Assembly: GCA_022749755.1 (NCBI GenBank)
Contig: CM040441.1
Span: 19,531,475 to 19,595,474, forward strand
Reading direction: 5' to 3'
Length of the DNA: 64,000 bases
Source of the DNA: Azadirachta indica
Taxonomy: Eukaryota > Streptophyta > Magnoliopsida > Sapindales > Meliaceae
A model generated the notes under the pieces. The model saw only the letters and a list, made by a program, of their open reading frames with translations. It was not told the DNA's origin and searched no databases. This document shows positions 46,711-60,300 of this stretch, in pieces. The translations under genes were made by a program, and so were the position numbers. The stretch's first letter is position 1. Every line of letters starts with the position of its first letter.

Positions 46711-49700
46711 ATACAATTTAAATGTGATTTGAATTTTTCAATCCTACATCCACGAGAAAAATAATCTACTAAAAAATAAGATGATACAAACACCAATGGA
46801 CTTATATAAATCAAAAACCCCCAAACCAAAGACCCTTTCTTTGTTGTTGCTGCTATGCAGGATCTTCTTAGATGGTTTCATGAGATCCGCTTGTTTCTGA
46901 TGTCTTCGAACTCCCTTCAAGGAACACGGTTTCTTCTCCAAAGAAATTCAAGTTCTTCTCCCAAAGAACACAGACAATAATAAGATATCTAAATTCTTAA
47001 GTTTATCATAATAGGAATCGTTAACAAATAATTCCCACTAAGTTGTTCTCAATAAAGCATAAGAACAAAAATGAACAACCTAGAAAATGAAAATCATGCT
47101 TATGCATAAGCTTTCCTTGGACTAGTTTTTCACGTAATGGAGGCTCTAACAAATTATGAAAAATATTGTTTATTTATATGAAAACCATAAACCATAGACC
47201 GAAGAGGACTTCTGTTTCCTTATCCTTCAAAGAAATAAATCTCCTAAATTAGGTACAATACTTACTTTACTAAACAATTATTCTGTCCTTTGAGTTATAA
47301 GATAGCAAATCTATATTTTCTAATTAAATTTTGACAAGCAACTAATTTTAAAATAACTAAAAATCCAACATACATAGAGTTTAATTAAAACAATAACAAT
47401 TTTTAGAATTAAAATTTCTTGAAATATATTTAATTGCCATATAATGCTAACAAAAGTACTAATAGAACATTTTATTTCTTTTAACCTAATCACATAATGG
47501 ATCATTTTGAGTTTAAAGTCCTCCGATTGGTTTTGACCAAGGATATTATATTAATTTGGGTTATATTTGGTTTACTCTTACCTTTCAAATCATGACTCAC
47601 AATTTGTACCTCAAAGAATGGTTCATGTCTATTTGTGTCTTCTTACATTATCTGAATCAAATGACATAATTTTAAAGTTGGATTTGAGCTCGACCTCAAG
47701 GTCTAATTTCAAATATTAAAACTACTCAACTAACTGTCAACTTAAACAATTTACTATTCAGCGGAGGTTTATATTAATTTTCACAAAACTTTTAGCTACA
47801 TTGCATTATTAGAAATCTTAAGGGAAGTTTGTGAAAATATTTAAACAATTTACTATTCAGCGGAGGTTTATATTAATTTTCACAAAACTTTTAGCTGCAT
47901 TGCATTATTAAAAATTTTAAGGGAAGTGTGTGAAAATATTTAACTTTTCTATAGGTCTCAACAACCAAGCGTGGATAGTTTAACAACTCTTGTCGATGAA
48001 ATTATATATATACGAGGAAAGGATCAGCTAAAGATATATTCAATTTCAACAGTCCTTTTTTTTTTTTTAAATTACTCCATTATTAAATAATTTTGTTTTC
48101 CTTATAATTTTAATATGCCACTCTAACTCCAATTTTTTTTTCTTTTGATAAAAATATTTAAAAAATCAACAGCAATTTTATTAATTTATGTACTAATTTA
48201 ACAAACTATTTTCATGCGTGCATGTATACATAATTGCTTTTATATATATATAAATATATAATGAATTAAACTTTATGATAAACTTTTAACTTTTAGGTAA
48301 CATGTTACGTTTAACACATGTAATAATTTATTTTAGCGAAGTGCACTTATCTTTATAAAATCTTAAGCGTCTACAAAATAAAGTAACATTAAAATACCCA
48401 AACCAAAGACAAACCAACAGACATGCTTCGTGTTTCATTCATTGACTTTGTTTCTTCCAAGACTTTAGGAGACAAAGCTCATTCCAAAATTAATAATGTA
48501 TTCGAACCAAAAAGTGTCGTAATTAATTTAATACTTATACAAGTTTATATGGCAACCTAACTGCTCCACCTTCATATATTTTACATTTATATTTGTTAAT
48601 AATTATACTTTAGATAATATAATATATGCTTTCATCTAGGGAATGAATGATTTAATTTGATTTTTAAAAAGGGCACAGCCCACGTGATTGATTATGAGGT
48701 ATTATAATTATTATTAATACTTGGTCAACAATTTCATCCATTGTTTATTTATTTAATCATCATGGTGCTCTTATTCTAATATAATTTATTCTATTATATC
48801 ATTAATAAATTTAAATTTCCGTAAGTATTTTTTTAAAATTAGTAAATGATATGAATATCATGTTATACGAAAGAAAATTAGTTCATTCAGCGAGTAAGAA
48901 TTCAAAATAACTAAATTATTTTTTTAGACCAAAATTTTCATTACTCATATATTAACTCGATTTTTTTTTATTTTTATGTTTCTTTATAATAAAAAGGAAT
49001 TCAAACCTTAAAACTATATTTGGCTTGAAATATAAGAAAAAAAATGAGGAAAGGAATGGATTGTAAAGAAAGAAAAGAAGAAGGGGTACTTTGTTTGGTT
49101 TGAACACTTACAGTAATATCATTTATTTGAACCCAAATGTTCCCAAATACCATCACAATCTAACCTTACATAAATCTCATTGTTATCATCAATATTGAAC
49201 TCAGACTTAGAAAATTTATTAAAAACAGGTGTATATAAAACCATGTCGTCACACTCATCGTTACAAGAATGTTTTGATTTTGCAAAATTTTCTTTAGAAA
49301 TATTTTTTTTCTATTTTAATATATGGTAGTATGTCTTTAAGAGAGAGGCCTTGTTCATAAAGTGAATTAAGAATAAAAATTTTATTAAGATGTCTGCAAA
49401 AGTCCTTTACAAGGACCCCTAAATTTTGTAAAAAAATTGCTCAAATAAGGAAAGATTTTTAAAAGGAACTATCTTATGGAGAGCACGAGAAGAAAGGGTG
49501 AATAATCCTCATAGATGCTTTACGCGATATTTTGGAGTGTGCTATATATGACTCGAATGGTTTGATGTGTATCTTTCGACGTGGTAGACAAGACGGTTCT
49601 ATGTTATCTTAGGCTGCTGAAGCCTCTAAGTAGCATGTGCTCAAGCTAATAGTGATATCTCTTAAATCATTTTTTATTAATGGAATACCACAGATCTCTT
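46711..49700. other. AT-rich intergenic DNA
   Basis: Apart from the 99 bp duplication at 47744-47941 I see no gene, RNA or delimitable element. The stretch is dominated by A/T runs; frames present are short and without motifs. Confidence 0.4.
47744..47941. repeat. Two-copy 99 bp direct tandem duplication
   Basis: AAACAATTTACTATTCAGCG begins both copies (47744 and 47843). They differ at only about five positions over 99 bp, so the duplication looks recent compared with surrounding relics. Non-coding. Confidence 0.92.
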
Positions 49701-49739
49701 CATGTGCTTCCTTAATAGTATAAGGTCCTCCCTATTGCG

Positions 49740-52700
49740 AGATGAATTCCGTTATTGGTGTCAAATTTTTCTTTTGAGGTGGTCAACTACCTTGAGGACC
49801 ATGCCACCGGGATTAAGATTGTAGTTTTGTATAGCTTTGGATAGGCTATTGTCATTGTCTAGTGGTATGACTGTATGTTTTTGCATAGCTCCCTTTTTTT
49901 CATCTACCTTCTCTAATTGTGTTAAGAGAGTGGAGATAGAAAGATTTTCATCCACAAGAATCAATCCGGTAGTGGTACTGTTGAGCTCAACTAGTGTTAT
50001 GGCTTTTATGTTGTAGCAAATAAGGAGAAACCATTGGTCATTCTACATGAAGTCCTATATGCCCATGATGCTTCATTGAGATACTCCAATCAGCAGATCA
50101 TTCATCTATCTTCTTACAGAGGACCTTTAAAAGCCTTTTTTTTAGTGGTCTTGGCTTATCCATTTCCTTGTGGGTAGCATATTGTTGGCCTACTATTTTT
50201 TATACCGTAGTAGGTTAGAGTTGCTTACACTTGTCTATTGATAAAGGGTGTACCATTATCTATAATGAGCTCGTAAAAGTCCTAAGACAATATAAAATAT
50301 GCTTCCTTCATAAAGCTAGCCACAGCAGAACTATTAGCCTTTTTAAAAGGAATGGTTCCTACATATTTAAAGAAGTATTTTATCGCAACGAGTATCCAAT
50401 TGTAGCCATGTGTTGCGAGATGGTGTCCCATAAGGTGTAGCACCCAGGTGTGAAAAGCCTAAGGTAGAGCCATTTCTTGTAAGGCAGTAGAATGTTAATG
50501 TCATATATTGCCATGAATATGGCATATATGGTAATTCTTGACAAAATTCTTTGCGTCCTTTTACATAGTGGGTTAACCAGAATCAACAAGCTTGGCATAC
50601 AATCTCCTTCCGTCTTCTTGTTCTTCACATTCTCCATCGTGTATTTCATGCATTGCTTTTTGTACTTCTAAGTAGCTAAGACACCTTAGCGTATTTCTAT
50701 TGAAGCTTTTACAAAACAAAAGACCCTACTTTATAAAGTTTCTTTTTCTTGTCCATCATAATTTATGGGCTTATTCCGATTGGTTGGCAATATACCATTG
50801 AGAAGGTATTAGATAAAGTTCTTACTAATATTCTGAGTTGGTAATGGCTAAAGCTTCTACTTGATCTAATATGCAACGTATGCATGTTACTAGAACTGAA
50901 TTGGCCTGTTGCGTTATGTCTGGCCAGTAGTAGCCAGCCCTTGCAAACACCTGTAAAAACTAATTTTTTTTTACGTATTGCATACTGTGAAATTATTGTC
51001 ACACAATATTTCTTGGCCTTTCGCTTAAGAGATGCATTTAACCAGTGTTTCCTTTGGCATCCTTTTATAGAGGACCCATCAAATCATGGTGTAATCTTTG
51101 ATCTACTTGAGATTGGATACCTTGGTTGGTTGTAAGAGTGCCTGTAATATTAGAGATCGCTAGTCATCAAGTGATATGCTTCTTTCACTTCTGACTTCTG
51201 GGTTTATTGAGAACATAGGTTTTTCTCTTTTTTTTAAATTGGAATGCTAGCATTATCTTCTTTAAGTTTGCTTTGATCCCTGAATGGCCAAGGTATCAAT
51301 ATATATATTATGCTGTCTACCAATGTGCTCAATCGTGACCTTTTCAAAATACTCTAGCAATTGGTGAATGAGTGCTCTACATAGAGCCAAGGCCAGCTCT
51401 TTAACTGCAAATTCTCTTTTGATTTATTGGATGACTAGTATGGAATCTCCTATTAATTTGATTTTTTTAGCCCCTATATTCAAAGTTATATGTAGACTAT
51501 GACTGTTGCCTCATATTCTGCTGTGTTATTCATGCATGAGAAATCAAGGTTGAATGAGAAAGGGAATTTCTGCTCAGCAGGACTGACTATTACAACCTTA
51601 GCTCTACTAGTCTTTCATATTACTACGACATTGAAGTAAAGTATCCATGGTTTTTCTTCGAAGCATGTACTCAAGCCTCTTCTGGCAAATCCCTCGATAT
51701 TTCTTCTTTGAGGTCACCATAATTTTTAATAGAGAATACAACTATCATGTGAACTATCACTTGTCCTTTGTGGCACTCGGTGTTATGCATGTAATATAAA
51801 ATTTCGTGAGCATGAGTAGTCACCTTGCAAATTTTCCTATCAATACTGGCCTAAGTAGCAAGTATTACATAGGATCTGCTTTGACCATTAAGTGTAGTGG
51901 CAACGCCAGGAAATAATGACATAACATTTGTGAGGCATATGCAAATGCTAGACAAATATGCTCTGGTAGTGGCGGCATGCCTATATTTCCAAACGTTGTC
52001 TGCTAATGTGGTGTACTGAATGTTCCCGCTTGTCTTCTCTCACTTGAGCTAACAATGCTCCTTTCTATAACACTAAGTCGATGCACAGAGGCTTGCTTCA
52101 GGCAAGTACTTTCAAAGTGAGATTCAAAACCATGTACCGTATCTTCTTAAAAACTTCTTCTTCTTATGGCCCTCGTTGATACTTTGCCTTCTTTTTCAGC
52201 AAAGGGTGTATACATAGATAAGCATAGCTAATCTAGGAATAAATCATCAAATATAAGACAGTTTATCGATCATGCTTTTTAGTACTTCAGGATTAATAGG
52301 GACGGTACAGAGGAAATAATTTGTATTTTCGTAGTACTAACATTGATATCCCTTTAATGAACCAAGAATCTTGAAAACTTTCCAACTAAAACCCCAAAAG
52401 CACACTTCTTCGAATTCATCTTGAGGTTATACATACGATACCTTAAGGTAACTATTTTAATATTTTGAACGTGTGTTTCCCTTGTAGCAAATTTCACGAT
52501 AAGTTCATCCACATAATCCTTTACTTCTCTTTCTATCATGTCATGGAATACTATCGCCATGGCAAGATGGTATATAGCACTTGCTTTTTTAGGCCTGGAA
52601 GGCATGAGTGTGTAGTAGAAATTGCCTACCAATACTCTAAATACAGTCTTCTCAGCATCTCTAGGTGCCATTTTGATTTAGTGTCTGCTAAATTCGTCCA

Positions 52701-52980
52701 TAAAAGATAGCATGTCTTTTCCAAAAGTAAAGTTTATAAAGGTGTTTATATTTGGCAGAGCTGATTCATATTTCGAATAAGCCTTGTTTAAATAGCAAAA
52801 ATCTACACAAATTCGAATCTAGCAATTTTTCTTCTTAATAAATACGATATTAGCAAATCAAGTTGGGTGTTTGATGGGCTTGATGAAATCTGCATCTATG
52901 AGTTTGTGCACTTTTTCTTTTATTTTCACCTTTAATTTTGGATAGAAGTTTCTTCGTTACTATTTGATTGGTTTGGACCC
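49740..52980 (-). pseudogene. Ty3/Gypsy retrotransposon pol, degraded
   Basis: Minus-strand reading. Start of reverse transcriptase at about 52920-52690 (FIKPIKHPT, ANIVFIKKKN, RICVDFCYLNKAYSKYE, DMLSFMDEFS). RT core at 52671-52354 (MAPRDAEKTVFRVLVGNFYY, MPSRPKKASAIYHLAM, then YVDELIVK and MNSKKCAFGVLVGKFSRFLV). The catalytic YVDD is YVDE. An RNase H relic near 51530 reads NNTAEYEA. An integrase zinc region near 50940 contains RAGYYWP in a shifted frame. Integrase C-terminal pieces near 50190 (YPQGNG) and 50070 (EASWAYRTS) precede the frame at 49964-49761. Multiple stops and shifts. LTRs were not delimited. This is an ordinary plant retrotransposon, not a virus. Confidence 0.85.
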
Positions 52981-55319
52981 TAGTTGTATGGTCAAAGTGT
53001 AGCAAACCATATCGATGTCTAATCTAAGCATGTCGTGGTATCCCCATGTGAAAGTGTCTTGCTATTTTTTCAGTAACGACATCAGTTGTTCTTTTTTGTT
53101 GGCTAAAAGACTAATACTTATGAAAACATTCTTCTAAATAGCTAGGTAAGCGTTAAGATCAATTTTTTGTAGCTCTTCATTTGCTGCAATAGATCTATCG
53201 TGCATGAATTTAGTGATGACAATATTTTATCTTGAGTCTAAGAGTTTGCTCCTGTATAGACTTGTGTTTATGTACTGGCATAAATCAGATCATTTTCTCT
53301 GATGGATTTGTAACCCTTACTACAAGAATAATTGTACTCTGTAAACCGTCATAAGCAGTATATGATACGATTGTGTTTCTTTTCTCAAACGTAAGTACTG
53401 ACAGCTATGTTGATAGGCTCTTATGAGTATTTCTTCCGCTTATTTAGAACTTTGCTCATTTCATATTTCTTCAGGTCTTATAATTTATTGATGTGCAAAC
53501 TTTAAATACTCGCAAGTACATGAATCGTCAACAGCTAACGATAAGTTTACTCCGAGGTCGATCTCTTGTGAAATTATAATGGTTTAAATTTTTATTGTTT
53601 TTTATTAATTACTAACTTAAGCAAACATAAAATCGTAAATAGTCTAATGCAATCAAATGACAAATTTAAATTATTTCAATTGAAATGATTAAATAGCTAA
53701 ATTAGAAGAACTTGAAATTTATAAAATTCTGTTGAATTCAATGAAATTAGATGGGATTTGGCTAGTTATCTAATCTGGTATTGAAATATAAGATGAATTA
53801 AACAACCATTATGTATTTTAGATTATTGGTTTTTCCACTAAAGTTAGAGAATTCCAATGATCATGGTAATTCTCACTTATAATTACTTAAATATATTCTT
53901 GATATGAGGCTTTTACTTAATTAATTATATTATTATAAGGAAATCATTTAACCATTTAAATCAAACCAACTCAATAGATTCAATTTAAATACTTGTTCAA
54001 AAGAGCTTAATTAAGGTAAGATGATGTTTCTAACACCTTAATTCTCAAATTAATTTCAATCACAAATAACAGATAGCAAATCCACAACAAAAAATCAAAA
54101 TTATATAGATCAATGAACAAGAAATAATCTCAACCTTCTAATTAATCATATTTCACAAAATATTCAATATCATTTCAATAGCAAAGCCAAACTCTTAAAA
54201 TATGTTTACACTTCCACTCTTAAATTCAAATCTATGAATTTAATTACAAAAGTTCTAAACATATTTGAAAAATAAACAAACCTAAAGAAAGCTTTCTTTT
54301 TTGAAGGTTCACCACCAAGTTTTGAAGAGATGATCATTCTGCCCAGTAGGAATGTCCTCTTCTTCAATCCAGCAATCCTCCCCCTCCCAATGAAAAACTC
54401 ACTCTTTAGAAAAGCCTATTATTCATCAAATTCTTCCCTAATTCATTCTCAACCTCAGCACCACCTCCAAAGTCATCCTTTCTACTCATTTTGTCAACAA
54501 TTTATTCAAAATCACTCTCACATGTCAAGGAAAGTCTGTCTTCCAGTTATCTTCTTTCCAGCTAAAATTTTGACCCTTAAAAAACTTCAACATTTGCTTT
54601 CGTTTTGAAATGTAGAGTTGTAAATCATTATGTCTAATTTTTAGATTATTTTATATCACCCAAATACGAGTATTGAGGATAAAGTTATGCTAGAAAATAC
54701 AGACTACGTTCAGCAAATACAGGCCTTCCAGCATCTTGGGTTTGTTTTTGGGCTTCCTATAATAATTCCTATAAATAATAAAAAGAAACTCAAAGCAATA
54801 AAATTCTAAGATAAAATACATGAATAACGGACATAAACATAATAAAATATTAGGACAAATATTGATTTATCATCCACCCTAGTTAGATGAAAGAATCCCT
54901 TAGGATTTTATTATCATCCTACCATCTTTAGGTGTAAAGTGGTTGTAAAATTATTCTTTTGAAAGGTATATTTTCACATTGTTAATTGCAATTTGCCATC
55001 TTAATGGGTTTATGTATAGACTACCCTTGACATATTGATGATACGTAAAAACCATGAGTTTTATGCCTATTAAGCCAAGGTCTTCCCAACAACACGTGAT
55101 AAGTCACATTGATATCCAAGACGTGATATAAGGTAAAAGCCTACAACAACTTACTTTGAAATCTAGTTGTATATGTCCTTCTAAGAATTCAAAGGTACTT
55201 CCAAAGTCATTGATCTCCATTCTTGAACCAATAATTCATTTAAGTGGGATTCTAACCATTTTAACCACCAATATATAAAATTCCCCATAGGGTGTCAAAC
55301 TCATAGGGGCCCTTGTAAC
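52981..55319. other. Probable non-coding retroelement DNA
   Basis: Follows the reverse transcriptase relic upstream in its own sense. The segment at 53500-53560 (CGCAAGTACATGAATCGTCA, CTCCGAGGTCGATCTC) and the end near 54720-54880 resemble the untranslated and LTR-adjacent parts of plant LTR retrotransposons. I could not find a matching second LTR. The frame at 54330-54608 has no recognisable domain. Confidence 0.4.
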
Positions 55320-55600
55320 GAGGGAGAATTCAATTGAATTTATAAAAATAAAGAATGGGGAGAAATTAATCTTTAATTTATTAATAGGACGAGAATTTTT
55401 TAGCTCTTCCCATCTCGCTTAGCCTTATTGCCCATTAAAATACAATATAAGTATATTATAATTTATAAATTAAATTTTATATATTTAAATATAATTTTAC
55501 ATCATAATTAAAAGTAATTAGTAATAAGAAATTATAAGTCAATTAATATTATAAAAGAGAATATACAAAATAAAAATTAAAAAGTAGAAAACATAAACAA
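55320..55600 (-). mobile_element. Degenerate, inverted copy of the 46 kb hAT MITE family
   Basis: AATGGGGAGAAATTAATC, TTAATAGGACG and the AT-rich block ending near 55600 (ATTAGTAATAAGAAATTATAAG) read as the reverse complement of the right half and centre of the 619 bp MITE. Terminal repeats are no longer intact. Confidence 0.65.
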
Positions 55601-56880
55601 ACCCTAAATTGTATTTCTAATTAATGTGTCTATAGGCTACCTAATGTTGAAGGGTCTTAAATAATAATTTCCTCCCTTCAATTTTCTCAACTTAGGTAAA
55701 CTTAATCCAGATTCTAGAATCTAGACTTAGTGCATGCTTTGCGGCTACATAATTTTAAGGGCGTTCATAATATTCTCTCCTCTCTTCGATTTTCAAAGTC
55801 AAGTGATTTTCTTTTAATTGCAAATTTGGTTGACTTCTTACATATGAGGCAATTCCACTACAACAAAACCAAGTTTTAGTGACAACAAGGGCCATTGCCA
55901 AAAGTCAAAAATTTTGTCGCTAAAGGCGTTAGCGACGACCAAAATGTCGTTACCTATATTGTCACCAATTGTTGGTCGCTAAAGGTTTTAGTGACGACAA
56001 GCTGATATCTCTGCCAAAACAATCAGCAACCACATAAATGTCATCGCTAAAAGGCGCATCCGTGACATGACATGTCGTCGCTACAAAATTATCGATGGTC
56101 AAATCAACCTTCAGCGATGACAGGCTATTGTTGCCAAAGAAATACTAGCAACTAAGCATATTGGCGCCAAAAATGATTTTAGCCATGACATTATTTCGTC
56201 GCTAAATATATTGTAAGAGACGACATAGTGTTGTCGCAAAAACATCTTTTGACGATGACACAATGTTGTAGCCAAAAGTTTTTTTTGTGACAACTATCTG
56301 TCATCGCCAAAACTGTATTTGGTGACAACCTCTTATTGTCGCTAATAACTTAGCGATGACATTATGTTGTCACAAATATCTTTTTCAGGGACGACATTTT
56401 GTCATCGCCAAAGGTTGTTATTGTGACAACGTAATGTCGTCGTTAAAACGTAGTTTGGCAACAACATTTTGTTGTTGCCATTTCATGTTTCAAGGGCAAA
56501 ATGATTTCAGCAACAACTATTTGTCGTCGCCAAAAGCAACCAAAAGAACTTTAGGCGACAACTACTATCATCGCTAAAACTTACTTTGTGATGAAAATGG
56601 TTCATTGGCCAAATTTTCATTTGTACCATCTTGCTGTCTGTATTGAATATAATTTTGTTACCAATATTTCATTAATTTATATTTGTAATATTTAATTTTT
56701 TTTGCCATAATATTATAAATTTTTATTTATATGAATCTAATTAATCAGTAAATAATTAAAATTAAGTAAATTAATGTTAAACATAAAGATCAACTAAAAT
56801 AATAGAAAAAATCAAATTCATTACACATTAATCTAAATATCATCACAAATATTGATCTAAGAAAGAAAATATTAATACAA

Positions 56881-57270
56881 TTAAGAATGTGAAGGAGGAA
56901 ATCGATCTGGTGCTAACTCTGACAAAAAACATTTAACATGCTTTAATTCACTCGCATAAGTGTATAACATATTTTCAATAATTACTAAGCAAAATCTTAT
57001 ATCCTGTAACTCATATTTTATATCTTGTAGCCCAAATTTTGTATCCTGTAGCTCAGATCTTGTATCATGTATCATGTAACTCAGATTTTGCATTCTCTAA
57101 TTCAAGTCGAGTTGATTCTAACTCACCACGTAAATATCCATATCACACGCTCGTTTTGATTTGGCAAGCCCCTTCTGATAACGTGATTGATTGCCAAAAA
57201 CTTGACGACAAATTTCCTTGTTACTTACTGCCTTAGATCCTGCTTCAAGTGACAATTGTTGTATCTCCAT
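56881..57270 (-). pseudogene. CACTA tnpA-like (Transposase_24-type) C-terminal remnant
   Basis: Minus-strand reading from about 57270: EAGSKAVSNKEICRQVFGN, then YQKGLAKSKRACDMDIYV, then a frame break. The frame 57093-56881 follows, with a coiled-coil-like repeat DTRSELQDTKFGLQDIKYEL and a short tail. The plant CACTA tnpA family has this arrangement (a conserved block followed by a C-terminal heptad region); these proteins bind the subterminal repeats. Upstream exons were not recognised. Confidence 0.7.
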
Positions 57271-58173
57271 TATAACTACATACTATTAAGCTCATTTGAC
57301 CAATCTTTAATCTATATGGAAATTAGTTTCAAAAGAAATTCAACACCTAATTTTCTGTCAATACACAGGATGATAGTAGCATTATTAAGCTCATTTAATC
57401 CATTCATAACCATGTACTATCATATGGAGCAATCAATACTAAGGCTAATAATAGCAATATTGCATAACTATATTTAAAACTAACAATTCAATAAAGACAT
57501 AATTATATTTGAAGTTAAGAATTCAAGCTTTAATCACAAAATTAAGAAGTGATGAAAAGATGAACTCATCTGAATTAATTATCTCTACAAATTTTCTATC
57601 TCTTCTAAAAATTAAGAAGCTTTAATTCAAATCTTGAAACATTCAATAGAATAATTAATTAATTGCTATATATAATTAAAGTCAAAAACTCCGTAACAAA
57701 ACATTCAATAGAATTAATTAATTGATAAAAAGCAATTAAGAATTTAACAGATTCTGGAATAGAATAATTAATATCAAAATTTTCTGTCCAATGCGGGTTT
57801 TAATCCTTAGGAAATTAAGATCAAAAGGGGGCTACATGCCAAAATTAAGATCAAGTAAATGATGTCAATGTTTGAATGCATGAAAAACAAATGAAATCTG
57901 TAATGTACAATCCAATTCCAACAATAACATGGACAATGACAACAATAAAATCTCTGGAGGAAAATTTGTGTTTTTTTTTTTCAAACAAGTTATGTGCATT
58001 TTATTGTTCTCTATTCTCTATTCTCTATGACTCTCTTTAATAGAATTAATTAGAGAGAATTAATTAATTAATTGACAAATAAAATCTGGTTTTTTCAAAT
58101 AGGCAATTTGTGTTTCTTAGCTCTCTATTCTCTATGACTCTCTCAGTCTTTACATCCGCTTTGATGAGTCCTT

Positions 58174-58815
58174 CTATATTCTTATTCTTACTCGCATATA
58201 TTTACCTTGTATATACATACTGTAGGCAATGAATAAATATTTACTTTTACTGTTAATTTTCAGGGAAAATTCAGGACTTGTTTTGGTTAGCCCTTTTGGG
58301 TTTCGTTTGTGATGGGATTGTATAAAGAAGAGACATATGTGGCAACGCAGGATCAACATCAACTTGAGACACATGCATAAGTTGCTTATGCTTATTCTTA
58401 GTAAGCAAAAATGTACAATGGACAATGAAATCAAGTTATGTACACTAAGGAAATGATTTGTGTTTTTGACTAAAACACGAACTATCATTAGAGAATAATT
58501 TAAATTAAAATAGAAGAGCTTTGAGAAATATAATATAGTCCGATTACAACAATCGAATGAACAACGAAAGTGGAAAATAATGAAAATAAATAAGAGCTCA
58601 CTAGAGAGAGGAGATGAGGAATGGTCGAAAGACGCAAGCGTAGAGGAGACGGTGGACGAGGTGGCGAAGAGGGACAGTAAATTGTTTGGGTGGCGGTTGT
58701 TTAATAGTGTGGGAAAGTGTTTGGCCTCGCAACATGACGGCGAACAGCAACAGTGTGGGAGAGGAGAAGAGCAATGTTCGAAAGAGTTACGTTTAGGGTT
58801 GTGACACACACACAC
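58174..58815 (-). other. 213-codon open frame inside the CACTA element, unrecognised
   Basis: The longest open frame in the window. Its first 80 codons lie in a segment of distinctly higher GC (58560-58800), rich in Ser, Cys, Pro and His. The rest becomes hydrophobic and AT-driven. No domain recognised. In tnpA sense this segment lies upstream of the conserved block, so it could be a 5' exon, a leader or captured host sequence; as a protein it is doubtful. Confidence 0.2.
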
Positions 58816-60099
58816 ATTTATAGCATATTAACAATAGAACCCCTGTACACTTAAAAAATATCATATTTTGCTACACACCATAACAATATAATACTTAGAT
58901 CCTTATATTTTATAAATTAACCACCATAACAATATTTAATAAAGATCCATAAATTATTTACTTTAATAAATATTATAATTTAATAAATTGTTTAAATAAT
59001 CTAATACATTATTTTATTGTTGTTTCAATAATTTAATAGAACAAATGTTATGTTAGTTTAATGTAATAATTTTTAGTCATGTTTTCATTAAAAGTATGGT
59101 ACTTTGATATAATAATTAATTATCAGTAATTTTATATCAACATTAATAAGTGCAAATTTGAAAGTTATCACATTTTAGAATTTTATAATAAAACTAAATT
59201 TAATTATAATTTTAACAAAATGGTAAAAAAATATAAAATTTGTTGATAATATAAAGTTGTTATTAGTTAACAATAATATTAATAAATATGAATCAAGTAT
59301 GCGTATTCTAGTGCTTAAAAAATATCAAAAAGGGGAACATTTTGAAATATTTGTGGACAAATATATAAGGCCGATAGACTAATAATTAAGAATTTAATAT
59401 GATTGTTCAATTAATTTCTATAAATAATAATAATAATTGGTAGACAAAATTTTAATACAAATTTGCACATCTTCCTTAACCAAATTTTATACTGAACTTC
59501 AATTAAATATATAAAATAGTATTAATTAATTATATTTAATATTATTTGTCCTAAATTATTTTGTATTAATTAACACTATAATTATTATTAAATTGTTGTT
59601 CATAGAAAATATTAAAAGCTTTGGCAAAGTTTTTAGTAGGGATAGAGGTTTTGTCACTAAAAGCATATTCAGTGATCAAAAAATGTCGTTGGCAACAGCA
59701 TATAAAAATGCGACCCCAAAAATAACTTATGTGATAACACCAGATCGCCGCTAAATAAATGTTCCACAACAACATAGAAATGTTGTTGCCAAAGATGGTA
59801 ACAGTGACGACAACTGTCATCGCTAAAAGATTCACATTTACTGACAACAATTGTTGCTGCAAAAAGTTATCGTCTTGTCACCACACATTTGGTGCCAAAT
59901 AGCACTATTACTTTTGGTTAGGGGTGGCAATTAGGAATACGATACGATTATTCAACACGAATTCGGTACCATTAAACAAATTTAAATTTAAAAATCTTGA
60001 TACGAATAATAATTATATCGTATTGTGTTGACATGATTATTATTTGTTTTGTATCCGTATTTCACCTACAAGATACGATTATTAATTTAAGACACAATT

Positions 60100-60300
60100 A
60101 ATTAAAAAATAATCTTGTCTTAAATGAATAAACGAATAATCGTGTCTTAAACGAATAAACGAATAATCATGAATTAAATGAATAAACGAATAATCATATC
60201 CTAAACAAATATATTTAAAAAAATTTTAAAAATATGTAATATAAATTTTAAAATGAATATATTTAAATAATCATATCCTAAATGAATAAACGAATAATTG
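60100..60300. repeat. Subterminal tandem repeats of the hAT element
   Basis: At least five units of about 28 bp built from GAATAAACGAATAATC plus RTCTTAAA or ATCCTAAA variants. In hAT elements such motifs are commonly transposase binding sites; that role is inferred here. Confidence 0.75.

Larger units (their letters stand above)
55856..59919. mobile_element. Non-autonomous CACTA (En/Spm-type) element
   Basis: The left end is CACTACAACAAAACCAAGTT, a classic CACTA terminus. It is followed to about 56590 by many copies of short subterminal repeats in both orientations (GTCGTCGCTAAA, GTCGCTAAAGG, TTTAGCGACGA-like). A mirror set lies at about 59640-59910. Inside are a tnpA-like coding remnant on the minus strand and about 2 kb of AT-rich DNA. 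The right CACTA terminus itself is absent where a hAT element begins. Confidence 0.88.

Noticed and set aside
46497..46829. 110-codon minus-strand frame
   Set aside because: It reads mostly through the G-rich end of the hAT MITE.
49300..54900. LTR pair for the Ty3/Gypsy relic
   Set aside because: No pair of direct repeats with TG...CA ends could be matched by eye; a self-alignment of 44000-56000 would decide.
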